From: Cutaneotrichosporon cavernicola
Lineage: Eukaryota > Basidiomycota > Tremellomycetes > Trichosporonales > Trichosporonaceae
DNA length: 64,000 nucleotides
Assembly: GCF_030864355.1 (NCBI RefSeq)
Contig: NC_083393.1
Coordinates: forward strand, 2,046,001 to 2,110,000
Direction of reading: 5' to 3'
Positions within the stretch are counted from its first letter, which is position 1; each line of letters starts with the position of its first letter. Below, in pieces: positions 9,374 through 20,342 of the stretch. Made by a program: the position numbers and the translations under genes. Below the pieces are notes generated by a model. It did no database searches. It worked only from the letters and a program-made list of their open reading frames with translations, and was not told where the DNA came from.

Positions 9374-12300
9374 TATCATTCATGCCACCACTTCGTCTGA
9401 ACATCCAATCTCTGAGAGGGCAATACTGGAAGAGGACGACGGGGGTTTAAGCAGAGGTTCAGTGCGTCACCTGCAAAAAGCATTGTCGTACACCATCCGG
9501 GTGGCACAGTGTTGGCGGACGACGAGTGCGGCGGACTGGCTCAGGTGAGATTCAATCCGGCCCACGGGAATAGACAAGGAATAACAATAGCTGGAATTCA
9601 ACTACAGATAAAAATTGACGTATATGCAACATGCTGAGCACGCGCTAGGGAGCACAGGCCGCCATGGCAACTGCAGAGATGTGGGGCGGGGGATGGAGTG
9701 CCTGGCTGGCAAACATACTTCAAAACAAATCGTCATATGGATGACAGGCACCGTTCCGATGCCACACGAAGATGCTGCCAATCTTCTGCTCTTACCAACA
9801 TCAACTTTCCCATTGTCTATGCACCCCGAGTCGAATTGTATATAACCCTGTCACCCATGGCTGCGATTCCAGGGATGAATCTGTCTCAATTGCCTAGAAT
9901 GTTAAGACGGCCTTTAGCACGAGTGATCACAGCAGGATGAGGCAGCCATTCCCGTCGTCTGTGGCAGCGTCTCGTTACACAGTTATTACCCAGCGTAAAC
10001 TGATGCAGGAGATGCGTATGGTGTTTGGGCCAAATTACGGCGCCACGGCGCCACACCAAGTGATTTATGTCTCCTCCTACCCTTCCCATCCTCCATATGT
10101 TGTTACAACCATGTACGTCCAGGTGTTTTTGTTTTATTCCTCGAGTATCGTCGTCAACTCGACACGTCCGTGACTGTTGCATTACTATCCTTTCCTATAT
10201 ATTAGCCCAGTGTCATTAGTCTGTGAACGTCCATCTCACTTAGTCTCTAGTAACTAGACTTCTGGACAGAACCCACCATTCGCTGCTATCGGACGTGACC
10301 GATGCACGTGCACTATTCGTCCCCTACATCCTTGTGGCTTGCTCAATCACTGATGAGCTGAGTAAGCCCCAGCCGACCGTCAGCACCATTTACCTTGCTG
10401 TCCTAGCGTGTCATGTATGCTCTGTCACAGAGACGCGGTCTGTTGAAGCCACGTCGCTCGACGATGAGATCACGGCTAGTGCAGTACCGCGCCAAGACAG
10501 CAGACTCGGGATCCACTGAATCGCAGTGATGGTTAACGAGGCAGATCTGAATCTCCGCCGTTAGCGCCAACGGGCCCGACACTATCTCCGGTTTGGATGA
10601 TTATTACCTGCCGGTTGTGCGAGGTTCACTTGGCAGTCTCAGGCACCCGCTTATGTTTGCTGCTGTCCCGAAAATTTCTGGTGGGGTGGGTAGGGGGTAG
10701 CACGGGTTTCACCGCGGCCACACTTGTAGTTGAGAGTCCCTAGCATCTCAGAACTGGAAGAGATGGAACAGTATCTCACTGAGATCCGTGGTGGTGAGGT
10801 AAGACTACATGCTCACCAGACGATCTCAACGACCCGGGGCCGCAGATTTGCGCAGTCGGCAGCTTGGCATGCATGCAAGATCTGGTGGGTGCGACACTGT
10901 TCGCGGGTGGCGACATCTCTCGTCTACTTTGTCGCTAGTCTAGCCTTTTTCATAATTCGGGCTAACGGGCGGTATCGTGTCGTTCACTACTAGGTTGGAA
11001 TTGACGGTAGAGCGTCCCCTAAGCCTGTTGGGTCCCTCAGGCAGTTGTGTCGAAACATGCCACAAAGCCGACAACATATCCGAGCGAAGCTTGTCCCGTC
11101 AGATTTTGCACGTTTCATTCCGTGGCAACCGGGGTTCAGACCATGTGTGCGTCATCCCATCCGCTTTCAGCGAGGCGGCGTGGAGCCGCCGCTTTCAATC
11201 GCATTGATGGCACTCCTCATTGTGAAATTCTAAAGCATTACAGGCCTGCTACCAGTTCCCTGCCCATCATCCAGTGTTTCACCTGGAGCTGTCTGCAAAT
11301 GAAAACAACGGTTCATCCACCGTCACGCAAGGGAACGTGCTCTTGGATACCCCGCTCCCTCTAAGGTAGACATGAAACGGTCCATTCATTCTCCCGTCAA
11401 TGTGGCGCATATCATCCTCTGCACCCATTCCGCTCCCTTCAAAGTGGCACAGATTAGATCTGCTCTGTCTTGGAGCTGTTCGGCGTGGCGTTGTGGAGGA
11501 GGACGCACATCCCACGTCCCCAGGAAGTCGGTGATGAAGGTGCCGGTGTATTTTATGGGTGTAACGATGGTCGGGATCTTGGTGCGGCCGAACCGAATTG
11601 CTGATTTGGCCGCGCTATGCGGTCAATGCAAGGTGAGACAAGGTGTAAGCAAGACAAGGCATGTGGTCGTCCGCTGACGGCGACATGTGGTGCATGACGG
11701 ATGACGCGTGCATACCGCCAACCACCACTCCAATGGGCACAGGGGAGTGTACGGAATATGCAGCATTTCGCCCCAAGTGGATTTGGTGTCTATGCAGAAT
11801 GCAGAACATGGCCATCCCCACCACCTTTGGATGATACAGGTGTCGCGCCTGGAACAATTGTGGCTCGAGCCCGAGTTGTTGGCCGAGATCTCGCTTGTCT
11901 GAAAATCACAGATCCGAACCCAGAGATACAAGCCCGAACCGACAAACTGGGACATTGATAGGTCGTATTCGGATCCTCCAGGAGGGGATGCTCGCATCCT
12001 CGTGGTCAGACAGTTTAGGGTTAAGGCATTTCAGCGCGACACGTCGCGGTATGTCAAGAACGCGACGGGTGCCCTATCGATGGATGAGACGTGTCTCAGC
12101 TCGGAGCTCACAACGTTGATTCCAGGGTACTATCGTTGTCATCAAGTGCACGTTTAGACTCCACAAAGAACAACCAGTGGGGATCGGTAAATGATCTGAA
12201 GCGATGTGCACTATCCGTCAGGAGCAGTTAGTGAAAGCTGACGTGAGCTCCTCTCTGTTTCATTTGGTCTGCTCGTTGCTGTAAGCAACAGGATATTCCC

Positions 12301-12766
12301 ACAACCCATTCTACCGGCCGGACGTGTTTTCCTGAATTGTTACCTTACTCTCCTGTGCCGCCTGCAACAAAGTGTAGCCGCGGTTTCCGGAGAAGATATC
12401 AACAAGTCTAGGGAACGGTAGCCTAGGCAGAAGATAGCGGTTACAGTACAGTGCCAGGTGGCGGCCTGTACACGTTTTGGCGACTTACGTGTGTGTCCGA
12501 TCATCAGCCAAGCGAGGTCGCGCGAACGGCTGTGTGGGGTGGGGGGAAATGAGTCTTGTCGGGAGCCTTGGTTTTGGCGACCTTGCACTGGGGAAAAACC
12601 GCGCCATCATCCTTGCCTCTGAGCGTGATGGTGAGGGAAGAGATGTAACTGCCCTTTCCGCTCGCAAACCCAACGGCACCATGTTCTTCGCGCAACTGGT
12701 TCAGCCAACGATACATGTAATGCCAAATGAATTAAAGAGTTACAAATTTAGTACTGGTGGTACACA
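9374..12766. other. Gene-poor interval
   Basis: About 3.4 kb in which every frame is broken by stops and no family is recognisable. The longest interesting piece is a 70-residue minus-strand ORF at 12504-12716 (basic, with the stretch EEHGAVGFASGKGSY), which might be a relic exon but matches nothing I know. No tRNA, long repeat or splice-linked exon series was found. Confidence 0.45.
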
Positions 12767-14287
12767 TTAGGCAAAGGTCGGGGTAGGAGGTGCAAACAAT
12801 GTCTGGAGATGCTTAGGAGTCTGCGACTCCTCCTTGACCACCGCGGTCCAACCAAGCGAGAGGCCAGTGATAGGCGCATCCTCAAACTTGCCATCAGACT
12901 CCATGAGGGGCGTGGGTGGGAAGGACGCGCACTCCTCGTCCCGCGACGAGCACGTGTCGGTGCTGGGGCTCGGCGACATAGTGATGCCGAGGCCAATTAG
13001 GCCGGGCGAGCCTAGGTTCTCGTACCCGACTGCGCAGACTAGTGGGTGGCTTTCGTCCATGTCTCTCTCTGACATTCGGGGGGAAGGGTACGCGAACTGA
13101 TCGACTGCCACGAGCCCGTAGTCACGTGTAGTCTCGTTGGGTGATGCCCATGCAGTCATGTTGCTGTAGCCATAGGTGTCGGTGGGGAGGGGGACAACAC
13201 TTCGTCTCTTCTCGAGATGAGGTTCGATGAGGTACGAGGGCATGGGGTAGGTGAGGATTGGGGCAATGGTGCGTGGAGCGAGCGCAGAGACGGCTGAGTA
13301 GGCAATGTGCACACTCAGGTCGATATGTAAGGGGTCGGCCCGGGAGCAGCGCGAAGAGATATAGTCACCAACGCAGGCCTTGAGATCCTTGAGGGGAATG
13401 GATGGGGCCGCATTGCGTTGGAGAGGGACTGGTCGTTGCCCGTTGTCGAGAGCGCCCTGCGAATCGAGATATGCGAGTTCGTAGACGGACATGTCGACAC
13501 GCCAGAGTGTAATGTGGTTGAGTAGCCCTGCTGTAACCGGCCGGCCAGCGGCGAGTAGGAGGGCGGCCTTGAGCTCGTTAATGGTAGCGGTGGGGACAAT
13601 GTCGACCAAGATGACCTCCTCCGAGGGGAAGTCGGAGGAAGATGAAGTGAACCGCGCGGAGATGGTGACAGGCTTGCTTGGGGTTGTGGCACAGTCGAGG
13701 TTGGACGACGATGCCGTGCGGACAAGAACGTCGATGGCGTTGGAGCTTCCACCACCGGGGAACCAGTCACGCACGGTGGGTGTGGATGCCGACGCGTTCC
13801 AGCGCGTGGAGCGGCGGGAACGAAGCGAGCCAGTACCTGGGGTATACGCCGGGAGTCGTGCACCACCGCTGGCTGACAGCTCAGAAGAGTCGTCGAGGTT
13901 GTAACCGGGGAAGACGGAAAGAAGGGATGCTGGGACGCCGTAGCGCTCTGTGTAGGCCGAGGCCTGGTAGTTGGCCTGCCACGGAATGGAGACCTGAGGG
14001 AGAGTCAGCGGCTGAAGTCTTGGGGCCACTCAAACGCCACAAGCGCCACCAGATATCAGACTCACTTTGAACAGGCTCATCGAAGAGTGTCCGATCTGGG
14101 CAGCGACCGCCGAGCGGATAGCGCTGACCGAGTCGTGCCCGTTGACGCGGATGTCAAAGACGTCGCGGGCGTTGGGGCCCGAGTCGACGAGGACGTGAAG
14201 GCTTAGCCTGTCTGGGCGGGGGAGGGCTGGTGACATGGATTGGGATTTGGATACCTTGCCGGTACGCTGGAAGAGGCCGATGCCCAT
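12767..14287 (-). CDS. Unknown protein with two Crinkler-like ubiquitin-fold modules
   Basis: Exons complement(12767..13993) and complement(14066..14287) encode 482 residues. The intron (13994-14065) has GTGAGT, CTGAC and CAG. The N-terminal module (about 29-78) reads LSLHVLVDSG, then FDIRVNG, a helix and SLFKVSIPW. A second module (about 180-265) has ILVDIVPTATINELKAALL and then ITLWRVDM. The pattern of a beta hairpin, a helix and a closing L(W/F)(K/R)V strand resembles the ubiquitin-like N-terminal domain of Crinkler-type proteins, which also occurs in non-secreted basidiomycete proteins. No signal peptide, membrane segment or nuclease/kinase C-domain is visible. Ser/Thr/Pro-rich linkers separate the modules and fill the C-terminus. 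Gene status is strong; the domain call is inference from pattern and no function is assigned. Confidence 0.7.
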
Positions 14288-14585
14288 GGTGAAAGAGATG
14301 ATGCGTAGTGTGGGGAAGGGGATATGTTATGTAGTGTAATGTAGTGCTATGGATACAGGATAGGGATGGAGAGGCAGCGGTGATATGATGGCGCTTGCTT
14401 GGATGTCTCAGATTCGGAGAGTTGGTGAGACAAGACCGGCAGCTGGTTTAGCGGTCTTGGATGCAGTGGGGCCGAGGATGGACCGGCGGAGATGGGAGAA
14501 AGAGAGAGAGGCGTGACGTGCGTGTCGGACGAGTAGTGAGTGTAGCGGAATGGGAGAGAAGAGATGAATAGCCGCAAAGTGCCTA

Positions 14586-14605
14586 GGACTGGACTGGACT
14601 GGACT
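14586..14605. repeat. Pentanucleotide GGACT tandem repeat
   Basis: Four perfect GGACT units, about 300 bp upstream of the start codon of the Crinkler-like gene (minus strand). Confidence 0.85.
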
Positions 14606-17600
14606 GGATCGAGATAACTGGGCTGACCTTGAGAACATGGATGCTACTTTATATTTCGCGTGTGCACAGACGAGCTGGTGACTAGGTCTGGCTGACAGAA
14701 GGAGTTCCCGCCAAGACACCCAGGCCTGAAAGAGGGGATGTGGGTTTCCATATGCAGCCGCCTGGCCCTCACCCTCTACCGTGCCGTTGACATATGCCAC
14801 CACAACCCTTGACCCCACGTCCCAATCCCTACTTGCTGGATTGTGAGGTATCCAGGCTGTCCTCCGGTCCATGAATGAGTGTGATCGACCGTGCGTTGCG
14901 GCCAGGTGAGCCCGCACACCTGTTCATCTACCGTGGCGTGCGGGACCATCTCCGTCAAGGGGGTTTGGTCGATCAGCGCAGCCAGGGTGAAAAAGCAATG
15001 CCTTGCCTTGACCTGAGTTGCCGACGTGCCGACGTGCCGGCCTGTGATGCTTGCAATCCCAGGGACTTGGGACATTGACAGCAACGTGGGGTTGGGTGTG
15101 AGAAGATACGTAACTCGAACTCGATTTCTCGTACACCCACATCTCCTGGATTCCTTGTTACATCTTGTCACATCCTGCATGGATGGAATGAGCCAGGAGC
15201 CAGGTATAATAAATTTGTAGAGAACGCCACCACTCCCGTCACGGCTCCCGTATTCAGCAACCCGTAATGGCCTGCAGTTGACAACTACAGCCCTGGCCAA
15301 ACTCGGTCTAATGTCTCTGACCGTAAATCAACGGGACTGGGCCCTTGGGCCAAGTGCCACATTTTTATTGCTTTCATGGCAGAAAGAACCCTTTGCCTAA
15401 CGTGCCTGAAATGGCGCCGCCACTATTTCCTTTCTCACCCTACCCTGAACCACCAGCTACTGCTTACAACGGCATCGGTACAACCAGACATCGGTATCGG
15501 AGACAGGAGGATTCAACCAACTCTATCTGGGAGTCGTCCTCGTTGTAAGTTGTGTATGGCCCTGGTCCAAAGTAACGGATTCAGCCAGAAGCGCGCTAAT
15601 GGCGGTGGAATGATCACGCGCGCCACGGTTTCAGGCTCAACAACACCAGCGGCAAGAGGGTCAGTGCCCTTGAGTTGTTTTGGCGGCATGAATACATCGA
15701 GATTCTAATTTCAAGTACGCAGGTGCCCAGCGGCTTCGGGTTCCAAAGTTTCCGCATGGTTGGTTGACCCGATGTTCCGTCAAGTCTGACGAACCACCAC
15801 CGGCTCTCAGCCACTGGAGAGTTCTGAGCTAACTTACCGGAGTACCGGAATATGGGGACTTGAACCGCGTTTCTCCAGATTCGGGGGTAGCTTTCCGGCA
15901 CTGCATCTTCTCTGTGTGTACCGTTCTGACTAACGAGCATGACGCCCATAATTCCTCGTTGAACTCTCCTGCCCTGGTAAGCAGGGGTAAATGTAGGAGC
16001 GTCCCACACTACCAAGGTTAGCGTGAAAGTTAACGCTCTCCTGGGTTGAAAGCGGGGTGGGCTCTCGAGTTACCACTGCTCTGGAGGAAAAGTCGTCTTC
16101 CGCTGCTCCCTGGCCTCCTCCTTCCTCGCCTGCTCCTCAACTACCTTACCAAAGCAAGCCAGCTTCCCGGGGTGCGGAAACGCGAGTAGAGTACTTCAGG
16201 TTCCATGCACATAGTGTCCTCCGATGTGCTGCCTTTCGGGGATAACATAGCTACATCTCTGCGCCTCGGGAACTTTGTGTGAAGCGACTGGCTGTCCATG
16301 TCCTCATTGCGGGTGACGCAGTGAGGCAGAGTGGGGGACATGATGGCGCATGACACCTGACAGATTTAGGGGAGAAGTATTGCATGGGAGAAGTATCACA
16401 GTTGCGCTGGTGGCGTACAGCGTTCTGGAGAATGCGACATTCCCTAATAGAAGATGTAGAATATCAGGACTGAATATTTTAGGGATGAACAACTGGCTCG
16501 TGATGCATTCAGGGTAACCAACTAAACCATCCGTCAGTATCTTACTGGCTACATACCCCGCTTCCCTGAGGAACAATACCGCGCCAAATCGGCACAGTTT
16601 CGGCACGGTGTCTTTTAAATTCCCGTTCTCTCCACTTCTTGTGCTTCAAGGAGAAGAGATGTGAGTTCCAGGAGATCAGGAGAGCGTCACCTGCTCAGAG
16701 TAGGACACTTGCCGAGGTAGAATCCGTCCAATTCCGATCTGGCTTCCAAACCTGATTCCGGAGACTTCGTTCATTAGGGTGCCAACGACGGACAGGGTCG
16801 CCCGTTTCTCCAAGTTAGAATACGCGGCTGCAGTTGTGCAGCATGCATGCCTTTAGTCCTGATGGAACAGATGGGCACGCGGTGAACAAGTCGAGGCACG
16901 CCGGAACTTTCCAAACTCTTTGCCAGGTCCGAAGGAGGTTTATGATAATGCAGGCACATCAACGCACACGCTAGCATTAATACCGGGTGCAATTTCATGG
17001 TCCAGGCGCCGTGCCGTTGATAAGCGACGACACGAGGCCCTCGTTTCCAACCTACGGCTCGATCTTGAATCAGTTTGAGGTACTGAAATACGGGTCAAGA
17101 TGAGGTGAGATTGGGTTTAGCATACGTTGACTAAACAATGTGAATAGACGACACACAATAAACTCGATTGTGGAGTTAGGGTACAGGATCCGAAAAGGCT
17201 TACTTACCTTTCTCAGGGGTTGATTATAGCGCGTGGCAATGTCAGGGTACCATAGTCCTTCCGTTTCGGGCTCTTCAAGTTGATCGGATAAGTCATCACG
17301 TGGGTTGCTCTGTTGCTTGGATAATCCGAGAATGGCGCTTACCAGACGGAGATTGGTGTCTTGTATGTATACGTAGTGGCGTACAGTTTGGACAGACAAC
17401 TGTCAACCGGGCCCAGAGATTGCTAGTGTCATCACTAGACGTAAGAAATATGCGACTGAAACCAGTGATCACACCCGCGGCTATAGCAGGCTTCTAAAGC
17501 TTCGACATGCTTTTGCTTGGGTCCTGACATGTCAAACTCCCCTGTGGGTTGTACGCTTCCGGAACCTCGAAACTCCTACGCATACATCTCGGAAACTCTG

Positions 17601-17999
17601 GTGAAAGCTGTCAATGCCTAGAAGCAGGGGAACAAATTCTGCCTAACAGCAGCTCCCAGGGAGACGCTGGCCTGGATCTCTCCAGGCAGGGTTCTGGCAC
17701 CGGTCGTTGCTAAACTCAGGCCAAAGGCCATTGTCAGACATGTGAATGGCATGGCTAACCCAAAGGAAATCCCTGCTGGTGAGTCACCGTGACCATGTTC
17801 CTTTTGGGCCGGCTCCACATATGTTCTTCCAGCGCCCCGGAGTTGTGGGAGTTGTGGAGTTCAGGCGGAATCAGGTGAGGGAATGCAGAATTCAGAACTG
17901 CTGCGCTTGAGGAGTTTTGGAGCAAGAGTTACGTTAGTTCCAAGGTTCCAAAGTCCTGGGGTCAACCTAACAGCACAGCTGAGGGAATCTGTTAATCTG

Positions 18000-18390
18000 G
18001 AGGGAGATGGAATCTCGGAATACCATGGGCGCATGATGGTTCGTAGAGGGCAGTCAAGTGGGCAGTGACTGGATGGGTCTCCGCGCGGGGAATCTGTAAT
18101 CTGGCGGAGATGGGAACCTCGCGATACCATGGGCGCATGATGATTTGTCGAGCGGGGATGGAGTTCAATTGGTCTCCGCGTGAGGAAGCGGAGATGGGAA
18201 CCTCGCGATACCATGGGCGCATGATGATTCGTCGAGCGCGGATGGAGTTCAATGAGTCTCCGCGCGGGAAAGCGGAGATGGAACCTCGCAATATGATAAT
18301 TTGTCGAGCGAGGATGGAGTTGAATGGGTCTCCGCGCAGCGGGAGAGCAGTACTGGATGGAGTTCAATCCGTCTCCGCCAATCTCGGGTA
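18000..18390. repeat. Minisatellite, ~84-bp unit
   Basis: Four to five tandem copies of a unit containing GGAGATGG, ACCATGGGCGCATGATG, GATGGAGTTCAAT and GTCTCCGCG. The anchor GATGGAGTTCAAT (one copy has a base change) starts at 18157, 18241, 18313 and 18356, so spacings are 84, 72 and 43 bp. The second and third copies are nearly identical and the outer copies are diverged or shortened. The unit is a multiple of three and lacks stops in some frames, so ORFs run through it on both strands (for example 201 codons on the minus strand). These are best explained by the repeat and not as genes. Confidence 0.88.
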
Positions 18391-20261
18391 TAAGGGACCG
18401 AGAGCAGGGGTTTAAGCGGCTTTGAGAGCCGCCGGTGCCAAGGCCAAGACCGCCACCCACAGACATTGACAGTGCCGATCACAGGGAGCGGGATGATGCG
18501 GTCATACCGATCAGCGATCAGCGGCTTCACCCCTTGACTCATTCTACATTCAATAATCAAGACTCGTGTTCCAAAGTCACTCACGTTTGACGTACCTGAC
18601 TTGGGTTTCGGAAATCGGCGAGTAGCACCGCCCTGGCACTATCCAAATCACAAAAGGGCAGTCAGTACTTGGGTGCTTGGGTGCGTTCAACGGCAACAAT
18701 AAGGTGTGAGGGACCCTGTCAGTTGTGATTCAGTCCTCCACAGTGGAGATGGCTGATACATGGCGGGAATGTTTGCATCCGAGGGGCCATAGAATGTACC
18801 AGGAATGTGCAGGGCAACGAGCAAATGAATGTCTTGAAACATGTGGTCGCGTGCGTGTAATGTATGTCCTGGCTCCGCACGAGTCGCGATTACAGCATTT
18901 GTAATAGAATAGGGAGCGTACAATTCCGAGCTCAACGCATTGGCAGAGCTGTGCCCGGCCGGGTTGGAGGGGAACTGATGTGTGTATGTCCGGAAAGACT
19001 GCATCGACACAGCATGACATTGGGAAGCAGTCGACGTTCACTACGTCGCGTCTATACAACCGGGTACAGGCGAGTATCGCGACAAGCGATAACCGATCAG
19101 ACTTGAGCACCACTCTTCTGAAACTTTCAGGAGACCCATCACGTTCAGCTGACAACAGGTCAGGTTGGCGAGGGTCCTCGTCCCGTCTCCAGTCCATCCA
19201 TTGCGGAGGAGTCGTGAGTCAGCGGAACGGCACGCCGCCTCTAGAATTACCTGACCTGATTCCCAAGTGGCGCAGATAGGGACAGTGCATTAGCCATCAT
19301 CAAAGAATACCTCAAAGGCCATTCGGCACAATCGGTGCCATCGGTACCAGCCAGAAGACCTGAGTCTCCGCCATTGGTACCCCATTCCAGAAATGCGGTA
19401 GCGCGGTGACTCCGCCGACCGAATTTCCGGCATCTTCCTGGAAGACGTGTTCCTGTGGAAGCCGCGGGCTCGGAACGCTCGATGATGTTCTCAGAAGGGA
19501 CGCCACAACGAGCGCCACTTCCCCCGTCGATCGGAATTCCCCCTGCCTTGTGGCGTGTGATCTGCGTCGAACGTCGTGCCGCTCAGAGCTCGTCGTAAGT
19601 GTGTGGTTCCAGAATCCCTGCCTGACGCACAAACTCTCTTTGTTGTAATTCCCGGTAGACTTGATTCTTGGTACTCTTCTCCTATTTGAACAGAGTCTCT
19701 TCCACGTTTATTATGCGGGAGCGGAAACTTTTCCACCTTGAATGTCCCTGACGTTGACGTTTGCTTTCCAACTCACTCTTTGTGTATTGGACAGCGGGCC
19801 TGAAGAACGTCCAAGTGCATCCGACGGGATAGGAAGTCGGAATCCTTCCTGTCCTTGCAGTGACCGCGGTTCCCCCCGCGGAGTCTCCGGCATCGTGCTC
19901 CATCTTGAACTAGACGTTGTCCACCCCTAAGTCCATCTATGCCAACGTTTGGATCGGTTGATACACAGCCTAACTAGATCCTGCTACGCCTAGCTACATC
20001 TAGCCCAGCAATTGGAATTGCTCAGACATTCCACAGAGCGAGCCTCTGCAACCAGTGAACCTGTATTGAAGTGGACTTGCATGAAAGTGGACGCCGCTTG
20101 ACAACAGTAGGACCTACGATCACTACCTTGGAAGCAGTCGATGCCTGGACAGTACGGACCGCTGCTGTTAAAGGGAATGAGTCCATACGAATCAACCCCA
20201 TTGTACTTTTCCCTTCATCCATGCGATGTGCATCAACTCCATCGTGATGGTCACGTGACTA

Positions 20262-20267
20262 TTCACC
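20262..20267. promoter_or_regulatory. CACGTG E-box upstream of L2HGDH
   Basis: The palindrome TCACGTGA (20261-20268) lies about 75 bp before the L-2-hydroxyglutarate dehydrogenase start codon, a distance typical of fungal promoter elements. Cbf1-like factors bind this core; binding here is inference. Confidence 0.3.
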
Positions 20268-20342
20268 TCCACCTCCACCGCCCATGTCCGACACGGCTCG
20301 CCCGAAATCCTAGCCACTCCTTATCACTGACACACTCACAAG

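Larger units (their letters stand above)
14288..20342. other. Six-kilobase gene-poor interval
   Basis: No ORF here resembles a known family, and I could not chain exons with the splice pattern used by the surrounding genes. It holds a small GGACT tandem run, an 84-bp minisatellite (own entries) and the promoter of the L-2-hydroxyglutarate dehydrogenase gene at its right end. The rest may be decayed mobile DNA, regulatory sequence or non-coding RNA, none of which I can show. Confidence 0.45.

Noticed and set aside
15840..15910. tRNA-like stretch (ACTTGAACCGCG on the plus strand)
   Set aside because: It resembles an inverted T-arm, but no matching D-arm, anticodon stem or acceptor pairing is present.
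18000..18390. Possible CRISPR-like array
   Set aside because: The repeats are adjacent, about 84 bp, diverged and lack unique spacers; the genome is eukaryotic.
17861..18466. 201-codon minus-strand ORF with repeats of about 28 residues
   Set aside because: Explained by the 84-bp minisatellite lacking stops. No splice partners, no family and the opposite strand is equally open.
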